38,106 nt of DNA, from contig JANNYB010000163.1 of assembly GCA_031409875.1 (NCBI GenBank), forward strand, positions 1-38,106. The letters are read 5' to 3'. Numbering within the stretch: position 1 is the stretch's first letter; the number at the start of each line of letters is the position of its first letter. The position numbers and the translations under genes are program-made. This DNA is from CALMEH01 sp031409875 (GTDB lineage Bacteria; Acidobacteriota; Blastocatellia; Pyrinomonadales; Pyrinomonadaceae). This document shows positions 33,280-38,106 of this stretch, one piece after another. The notes under the pieces are model-generated. The model had not been told where the DNA came from. It searched no databases and saw only the letters and a list, made by a program, of their open reading frames with translations.

Positions 33280-34983
33280 TTAATTGCGTGTTCCGCTGAA
33301 ATCAAGCGGCATCGGAATCATCGGCGCGTTTAAAACACCTTTGAGCGAATCGTTTTCAACTGTTCCGCTGATTGAAAGTTCGAGCGATTTTCCTTGCATT
33401 TCGGTTGTCGCCACGCCTGAAAAATTGTTTTCGCTGACCTTTCCATTTTCGATTTTACCGTTGCCGAACATTGTTTCGAGCGAACCCGAAAATGTTCCGT
33501 CGGTTTGTTCGACAATCAATTTAACCGGAATTTCTTGACCTTGAAAATCAATCTTCAAATTCCAATTTCCCGTCATATTTACTGTTGCTGCTTCCATAGT
33601 TTTTCCGTAATTTTCAATATCTTGAGCGTTATTTTCCGTATCAAAAATCTCAATACTTGTCGCGTAATCTCGCGCTTGCGGTAAAATTTCTTCGGCATCG
33701 CCGACAATCACGATGGCGAGAGTTTCGGGCATCACATATTTGTTCGCCACGCGCTCGACATCTTCGATTGTTACTGCATTTACGTTGTCGCGGTAAGTTT
33801 GCAAATAATCATCCGGCAAATCATTTAGCTGCTGCGACACGAGCAAATTCGTCAAGCCTTCTTGCGTTTCGGCGCGAAGCGGAAAAACTCCGGTTAAGAA
33901 ATTTTTCGCGTCTTGCAATTCGTTTTCAGAAACTTTTTCATCTCGAATTCGATTCAATTCATAAAAAAATTCGTGCAATGATTCGCCTGTAACCGCCGTG
34001 CGAACTTCGCTGTTCGCTTCAAACGCGCCCGCAAGTTTTCGCATATCAAAACTCGAATATGCGCCGTAAGTGTAACTTTTTTCTTCGCGTAAATTCATAA
34101 AAAGTCTTGACGACGCGCCCGCGCCCAAAACTTGATTCATCATCAAAACCGCGAAATAATCGGGATGTTTTCGATGAATTGCCGGATTTGCCAGAACTAT
34201 ATTCGCTTGCGCCGAGCCTTTGCGGTCAACAATCGTCAGCGTTCTTTCGCCGCGTTCGGGCAACGCGGGAAATTGTTTTTCCGCAAAACTTCCCTGTTCC
34301 CAACCGCCGAATTTTTCTTCGATTTGTTTTAACAATTCTTCGCGCCTTACATCGCCGACGACAAAAAGAGTTGCGATATTCGGAATATAATTTCGCTTGT
34401 GCAAAGCAATCAAATTTTCACGCGAAATCTTTTCGACATCCGAAATTTTCGGCGAAGTTTTATGATACGGATGTTTGCCGAAAATGATGCGCGAAACTTG
34501 TTCGTCCGCTAAAAAACCGGCTTGCGAACGCTGAAATTTCAGACTTTCGATGAGATTTTCTTTGTAAAGATTCAATTCGCTTTCGGGAAAAGTCGGTTTT
34601 AAAATCATTTCCGCCATCAAATCAATAATTTCCGCGCTGTAAAACGACAAAGCCGAAGCCGCAACCATCGAATTATCCGAGCCGGAACTCGCCGAAAGAT
34701 GTGCGCCGAGCCGTTCGATTTTCTCGGCAAACTCTGCACTCGTATAATTTACAGTTCCTTCGCTGAGCATCGAAGCAACGGTTGAAGTCAAACTTGTTTC
34801 ATCGTCCGCTTCGTTCGTTTTGCCGACGCGAAACGCAAGTCGAAAGCTCACCAAAGGAAATCGTTGGTCTTCAAAAATGATAATTTTCAAACCGTTTGCC
34901 AAAGAGGTTTCAAACGGCGCAGGAATATTAAAAGGTATCGGCGCAAGCGGTGCCGGCGCGATTTTGCGAAATTCTTCAATCAT
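33280..34983 (-). CDS. M16 family peptidase-like protein without zinc motif, with C-terminal beta domain
   Basis: This 567-residue protein shows the M16 fold: LANGLKIIIFEDQRFPLVSF at the N-terminus, then LREEKSYTYGAYSSFDM, the substrate-binding Arg/Tyr element. The HxxEH zinc motif is absent. Such proteins act as the non-catalytic partner of an active M16 subunit, here probably the product of 35422-36696. Residues about 465-567 add an unusual beta-rich domain (TGNWNLKIDFQGQEIPVKLI) that resembles lipocalin-like accessory domains in secreted Acidobacteriota hydrolases. No signal peptide is evident. The start follows the inserted four-helix cassette by 8 bp. Confidence 0.9.
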   Translation of the reverse strand: MIEEFRKIAPAPLAPIPFNIPAPFETSLANGLKIIIFEDQRFPLVSFRLAFRVGKTNEADDETSLTSTVASMLSEGTVNYTSAEFAEKIERLGAHLSASSGSDNSMVAASALSFYSAEIIDLMAEMILKPTFPESELNLYKENLIESLKFQRSQAGFLADEQVSRIIFGKHPYHKTSPKISDVEKISRENLIALHKRNYIPNIATLFVVGDVRREELLKQIEEKFGGWEQGSFAEKQFPALPERGERTLTIVDRKGSAQANIVLANPAIHRKHPDYFAVLMMNQVLGAGASSRLFMNLREEKSYTYGAYSSFDMRKLAGAFEANSEVRTAVTGESLHEFFYELNRIRDEKVSENELQDAKNFLTGVFPLRAETQEGLTNLLVSQQLNDLPDDYLQTYRDNVNAVTIEDVERVANKYVMPETLAIVIVGDAEEILPQARDYATSIEIFDTENNAQDIENYGKTMEAATVNMTGNWNLKIDFQGQEIPVKLIVEQTDGTFSGSLETMFGNGKIENGKVSENNFSGVATTEMQGKSLELSISGTVENDSLKGVLNAPMIPMPLDFSGTRN

Positions 34984-34990
34984 AATTTTT

Positions 34991-35424
34991 TAGTGGTAAG
35001 TGCTAAACGGTAAGTGGTAAGTTAATTAAATCTATCATTTCAAGTTTTCCTTGGCTGTTTTAATTGATGCCGTCAGTAATTTTTCCAATTCCTGACAATC
35101 TTGGAGCATAGAATTTGCCTGTGCTTCGGTTAGATATTCACTATCTCGTAAAAGTCTTAGCCAATAATCCGTTTCAAAGGCTTCTTTTTGTGCAATCGAA
35201 AGTTTATGGATAAAATCCGGCTTTGATTGCCCTTGATTAGCTTCTTCAACATTTGCTCCAATTGAAGTTCCCGAACGCAAAATCTGTTTTGATAAAACAT
35301 ATTCCTTCTTTTCGGCAACAATAAATTTGTAAAGTTTAATTGTTCTCAAAGCAAACTGATATGACTTTTCCTTCAATATACTTTCTTTCATAACTTACCA
35401 CTTACCACTTACCGTTTAGCACTA
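34991..35424. mobile_element. Candidate mobile cassette: four-helix-bundle gene between inverted heptamer arrays
   Basis: Left array 34991-35023 and right array 35392-35424 face each other. Written on one strand both consist of the heptamers ACTTACC (three copies) and GTTTAGC (one), ending ACTA. Only the position of the GTTTAGC unit differs. The 118-residue gene at 35035-35391 fills the interior. Its ATG directly follows the array. The element separates two M16 genes that normally sit together. The stop codon of the upstream M16 gene lies in the right array. Confidence 0.6.
35035..35391 (-). CDS. Four helix bundle protein (S23/IVP family)
   Basis: This 118-residue protein has the family hallmarks: an early helix (EKSYQFALRTIKLYKFI), the signature RSGTSIGANVEEANQGQSKP at about 59-78, then SIAQKEAFETDYWLRLLRDS and a final helix. 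Related proteins are encoded in intervening sequences of 23S rRNA genes, as stand-alone genes between other genes, and as the Avd accessory protein of diversity-generating retroelements. No reverse transcriptase or 23S rRNA is in the window. The gene sits inside inverted heptamer arrays and interrupts the M16 operon. Confidence 0.92.
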   Translation of the reverse strand: MKESILKEKSYQFALRTIKLYKFIVAEKKEYVLSKQILRSGTSIGANVEEANQGQSKPDFIHKLSIAQKEAFETDYWLRLLRDSEYLTEAQANSMLQDCQELEKLLTASIKTAKENLK

Positions 35425-36696
35425 ATTCTTCGCTGTAACAACGTCCAATAAAGCGCGGTTTTCGGTGTTCAGATATTGGCTGACGGCTGATTTTATTTGT
35501 TCGGAATTAATAGCTAAAAGCGAGTCGAGTTCGGTATTTATTAAATTCGGTTCGCCGTCATAAAGTGCGTGTTCGGCGATTTGTTGGGCGCGGGACATTG
35601 CCGATTGGCGCGAACGGATGACATCGTTTATCAGTTGATTTTGCAATTTTTGCATCTCTTCCGCGCTCGGTCCCGAAGTTGATAAATCGTTGATTTCGTG
35701 CATAATCGTTTCACGAATACGGCTCAAATCGGCATCGGGTTTCGGGATTGCACCGATACAAACGCCCGAAGGTCCGCGCCGTTCGTCCGTGAAACCGAAA
35801 AGTTGCACGACCGATTCTTCGCCTTTGACTAATTTTTGATAAAGCCTCGAACTGTCGCCGTCATAAAGCAGTTTTCCGGCAAGATAAAGCGCGTTAAATT
35901 CGGGCGTTTGGCGTTTGGGAATTTTCCAACCGATAAGAAAAGCAGGAAATGGCGCGAGTTTGTCTTCGTGTTCGCGGTAATCTTCGGAAATTTCCGGCGG
36001 TTCGCTGACATCGAGCGGGGCAGGTTTCGGTTGCGACTCAATCGAGCCGAAATATGTTTCAACCAAATCTTTCGCGGCTTCATTTTCAAACGCGCCAGAA
36101 ATTACCAAAACGGCATTATTCGGCGCGTAATAAGTTTTGAAAAAATTCTGCACGTCTTCAACCGTCGCATCGTCCAAATCTTCCATCGAACCGATTGTCG
36201 AATGCGAATTGGCGAAGTTTTTATAAACCATTTCGTTCAAAAGATCGAAAACGCCGCCGTAAGGTTGATTATCGTAGCGCAGACGTTTTTCTTCTTTGAC
36301 GGCTTCGCGTTGATTATCGAGATTTTCCTGCGTTACGGCAAGCGATAACATTCTGTCGGATTCGAGCCACAGCGCAAGCGGCAATTGATTTGCCGGAAGC
36401 GTTTCAAAATAATTCGTCCGTTCGCTCGAAGTCGTGCCGTTCATCGTGCCGCCGGCTTTCATAATGTATTGAAAATGCGCGGCTTTCGGGACATTTTCCG
36501 AGCCTTGAAACATCATATGTTCAAACAGATGTGCAAAGCCGGTGCGCCCTTCACGTTCGTTGCGCGAACCGACATCGTAATAAACCGCAACCGCAACAAC
36601 GGGAATCGAATTATCTTGATTTAACACCACGCGCAAACCGTTTGTGAGCGTGTATTCTTCTATTTGTAAAGGCGAAAGTTTGAATGTTTCAGACAT
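35422..36696 (-). CDS. M16 family zinc peptidase (catalytic subunit)
   Basis: This 424-residue protein starts at ATG 36694-36696 (MSETFKLSPLQIEEYTLTNG); an open extension of 38 residues upstream is unlikely. The inverted zinc motif is intact: His56-x-x-Glu59-His60 (HLFEHMMF) and Glu136, 76 residues after His60. The C-terminal M16 domain follows. It is expected to degrade or process peptides as a heterodimer with the zinc-less partner at 33280-34983. The stop TAG lies in a heptamer array of the inserted cassette. Confidence 0.93.
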   Translation of the reverse strand: MSETFKLSPLQIEEYTLTNGLRVVLNQDNSIPVVAVAVYYDVGSRNEREGRTGFAHLFEHMMFQGSENVPKAAHFQYIMKAGGTMNGTTSSERTNYFETLPANQLPLALWLESDRMLSLAVTQENLDNQREAVKEEKRLRYDNQPYGGVFDLLNEMVYKNFANSHSTIGSMEDLDDATVEDVQNFFKTYYAPNNAVLVISGAFENEAAKDLVETYFGSIESQPKPAPLDVSEPPEISEDYREHEDKLAPFPAFLIGWKIPKRQTPEFNALYLAGKLLYDGDSSRLYQKLVKGEESVVQLFGFTDERRGPSGVCIGAIPKPDADLSRIRETIMHEINDLSTSGPSAEEMQKLQNQLINDVIRSRQSAMSRAQQIAEHALYDGEPNLINTELDSLLAINSEQIKSAVSQYLNTENRALLDVVTAKN

Positions 36697-36735
36697 AATT
36701 TTATGAAAACATTTTGAGGTGGAAAAAGCAATTCT

Positions 36736-36972
36736 GAAGCTGGAAGACAGCAGACAGAAGTTAGTAGTCAGCCATCTCCCGATTGAGAAATTTACTTTTG
36801 CTAGACCCAACGGAAATTGGTTTGCGAAAAAAATAGATGGCTTAAAATGTCCGACACGCTTTAGCTTGTTGAAGGCGGCACGAATTCGACAAGCTAAAGC
36901 GTGTCGGACACTTAAGACAAATCTTTAGCTGACTTCTAGCTTCTTACTTCTGGCTTCTGTCTTCTTTTCTTC
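36736..36972. repeat. Inverted heptamer array (GAAGCTG/GAAGACA units) around another palindrome
   Basis: The left array 36736-36772 (gaagctg gaagaca gcagaca...) faces the right array at about 36928-36972 (gctgact tctagct tcttact...). Between them a perfect 22-bp inverted repeat (tgtccgacacgctttagctt..., 36848-36869/36889-36910) forms an inner element. The right array reaches the stop codon of the lipoprotein gene. No gene is supported in this 274-bp gap. Confidence 0.85.
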
Positions 36973-37960
36973 AAATTTCCGGCACCCAAAAAGGCTTGCC
37001 TTTAAACATTTCTTTTTTCAGCCCGAGATTCGTCAATTCGCTTTCTTTTACGCCGAGAAATGTAAAATGCGGTTCATCGCTGGTAACTGTTTGAAACCAG
37101 CCGTTTTTTGCTAAAATTTCGCGCACTTTGGCGTTGTCAAATTCTTTACAATCGAAGGCGAGCATCGAAATATGTTGCGAAGTTCCCGGCGGCGCAACCG
37201 AAAATACGATTGATTTATCCAAGCCCGTCGAAAAATACATTCCTTTTTCTTCTAGTTTGAGAATTTCGGAAACCTGTTCGTAAGTCGAAAGCGATTTGAT
37301 GCGTGTGGCTTCCGCTTGTGGTAATTTTCCTTTTGAAACCCAATGTTTCAAGCCCGGTTCGACGCGGCTTTTCCAGAGTTTGACAGTTTCGTTATAAGTT
37401 CTTTTCGCCGAATCTGCACCGCGCGGGCTGATTGTTACGTTTGATTGTTTGGCTTCAGCAACCGCGTTTTTTAATCCGGTCATTGCCGCCGATTGCAGTT
37501 TAAGCGTGAAACCGCCGATGCTTTCCGAACTTTCGGAAAGCGAAGATTGAAACGTCGAAACTTCAGATTCATCACGGAAAATCACGGTTTTCGGCGGAGT
37601 TGCGCCGCCGCGTGAGAGAAAAACTGCGCCATATTCGCGCAAGATTCTTTTTCCGACATCATCGGTCGGCTGAACAAATCCCGCAGGCAAATTCCCGCTG
37701 AAACCGCCGCTTTTTACTTCGCTTTGATTCGTAGGTTGCGTCGTCTGATTATTGGAAACAGGCGAACTATTGTTGTTGCTCACATTTGAATTATTTGAAT
37801 TATTTGAGTTATTCACCGCCGAATTATTCGCAGTCGAATTAACAACCGGCGTAGAAGTTTTGCGAAGCGGAGTTGATTTATTATCATTCTCGTTCGTGCT
37901 TTCATAACACGCCGAACTTAACGCAAGCAGAAAAATCAGGGAAAGTTTTAATTTATTCAT
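36971..37960 (-). CDS. Lipoprotein with M15/VanY-like D,D-carboxypeptidase domain
   Basis: This 329-residue protein has a lipoprotein signal peptide with lipobox LSSAC (Cys18). A low-complexity Asn/Ser-rich linker (about 38-80) leads to the folded part. Residues about 175-300 have the order of M15B/VanY peptidases: a basic ISPRGADSAKRTYN segment, then PPGTSQHISMLAFD with zinc ligands His263 and Asp270, and SDEPHFTFLG with Glu296 and His298. The usual Gly in SxHxxGxAxD is replaced by Met266. It probably trims peptidoglycan or binds cell-wall peptides. The match is by motif only. Confidence 0.8.
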   Translation of the reverse strand: MNKLKLSLIFLLALSSACYESTNENDNKSTPLRKTSTPVVNSTANNSAVNNSNNSNNSNVSNNNSSPVSNNQTTQPTNQSEVKSGGFSGNLPAGFVQPTDDVGKRILREYGAVFLSRGGATPPKTVIFRDESEVSTFQSSLSESSESIGGFTLKLQSAAMTGLKNAVAEAKQSNVTISPRGADSAKRTYNETVKLWKSRVEPGLKHWVSKGKLPQAEATRIKSLSTYEQVSEILKLEEKGMYFSTGLDKSIVFSVAPPGTSQHISMLAFDCKEFDNAKVREILAKNGWFQTVTSDEPHFTFLGVKESELTNLGLKKEMFKGKPFWVPEI

Positions 37961-37970
37961 TTGTTTCTAA

Positions 37971-38106
37971 TTGGAGCGCGGGCATCTTGCCCGCCGCGCG
38001 TTCAAGCGAAGCGAGAACAGGCGCGAACGACTCATGTTACTCGAAAGTTGATTCAATGTGCGGCGTTTCCGCGCCTGTTCTCGCAAAGCCTCGAACGCGC
38101 GGCGGG
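37971..38106. repeat. REP-like element, GAGCGCGGGCATCTTGCCCGCC, cut by the window edge
   Basis: cccgccgcgcgttc (37990-38003) pairs perfectly with gaacgcgcggcggg (38093-38106). The inner part, about 38056-38095, is a direct copy of about 22296-22335 (tgtgcggcgtttccgcgcct...). The element continues past the right edge. Confidence 0.88.

Noticed and set aside
35035..35391. Diversity-generating retroelement, suggested by the Avd-like four-helix protein
   Set aside because: No reverse transcriptase, template repeat or variable repeat is present; only the small helical protein is seen.
36719..36928. 69-codon plus-strand frame
   Set aside because: It lies inside the heptamer array and inner palindrome and has no protein-like pattern.
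4671..38106. CRISPR array, because of many short repeats
   Set aside because: Repeats are immediate tandem or inverted units without regular unique spacers, and no cas genes are present.

Overview
The window looks like a chromosomal segment of an Acidobacteriota genome, most likely class Blastocatellia, Pyrinomonadaceae-like. This is inferred from moderately low GC, repeat-rich short intergenic gaps, and a typical gene mix: a Reg_prop/Y_Y_Y sensor kinase, a paired M16 peptidase operon, a VIT/VWA protein, VCBS remnants, DUF3142, and a yicC-gmk-rpoZ block. No rRNA, tRNA, CRISPR array, transposase or prophage was seen.

Layout. 1-7.9 kb: an S8 peptidase (truncated by the window edge), a GAF protein, a secreted S41 carboxyl-terminal protease, a YCF48-like beta-propeller, a VIT+VWA secreted protein and a coiled-coil secreted protein. 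8-13.2 kb: a small membrane protein, an orphan ABC ATPase with degenerate catalytic motifs, an OmpA-family protein and an MsbA-type ABC exporter. 13.2-16.4 kb: an antitoxin-like small gene, a single-pass membrane protein, yicC, gmk and rpoZ, then a small HExxH protein. 16.5-25.4 kb: electron-transfer flavoprotein:ubiquinone oxidoreductase, a membrane protein/DUF3142 lipoprotein pair, a large secreted protein of unknown function, an isochorismatase-like hydrolase, a small membrane protein and acetyl-CoA synthetase. 25.5-28.1 kb: a tandem YegP/DUF1508 protein and a cluster of three VOC (glyoxalase-fold) proteins with a DUF1579-like protein. 28.2-33.2 kb: a VCBS-type pseudogene, a NarL-type response regulator, and a large sensor kinase split by a heptamer-repeat insertion. 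33.3-38.1 kb: an M16 peptidase pair separated by a four-helix-bundle gene flanked by inverted heptamer repeats, and an M15/VanY-like lipoprotein.

The main non-genic theme is dense palindromic repeats. One class consists of GC-rich REP-like inverted repeats (ACTGGAGCGCAAGCG, GAGCGCAGGCATCTTGCC, GTCAGAAC...GGTAGCG and GTTTTGAGTCC families). A second class consists of inverted arrays of short tandem units with a strict 7-bp or about 10-bp period. Many copies abut or supply the stop codon of a neighbouring gene. One heptamer element carries a four-helix-bundle gene and splits a two-gene operon. Another lies inside the sensor kinase gene and puts its two halves one nucleotide out of register.

The best candidates for something new are: (1) the heptamer-repeat elements with their four-helix-bundle cargo; (2) a potentially phase-variable histidine kinase; (3) a VOC gene with a perfect Shine-Dalgarno but an apparent AUA start; (4) the orphan ABC ATPase that has lost most catalytic motifs.
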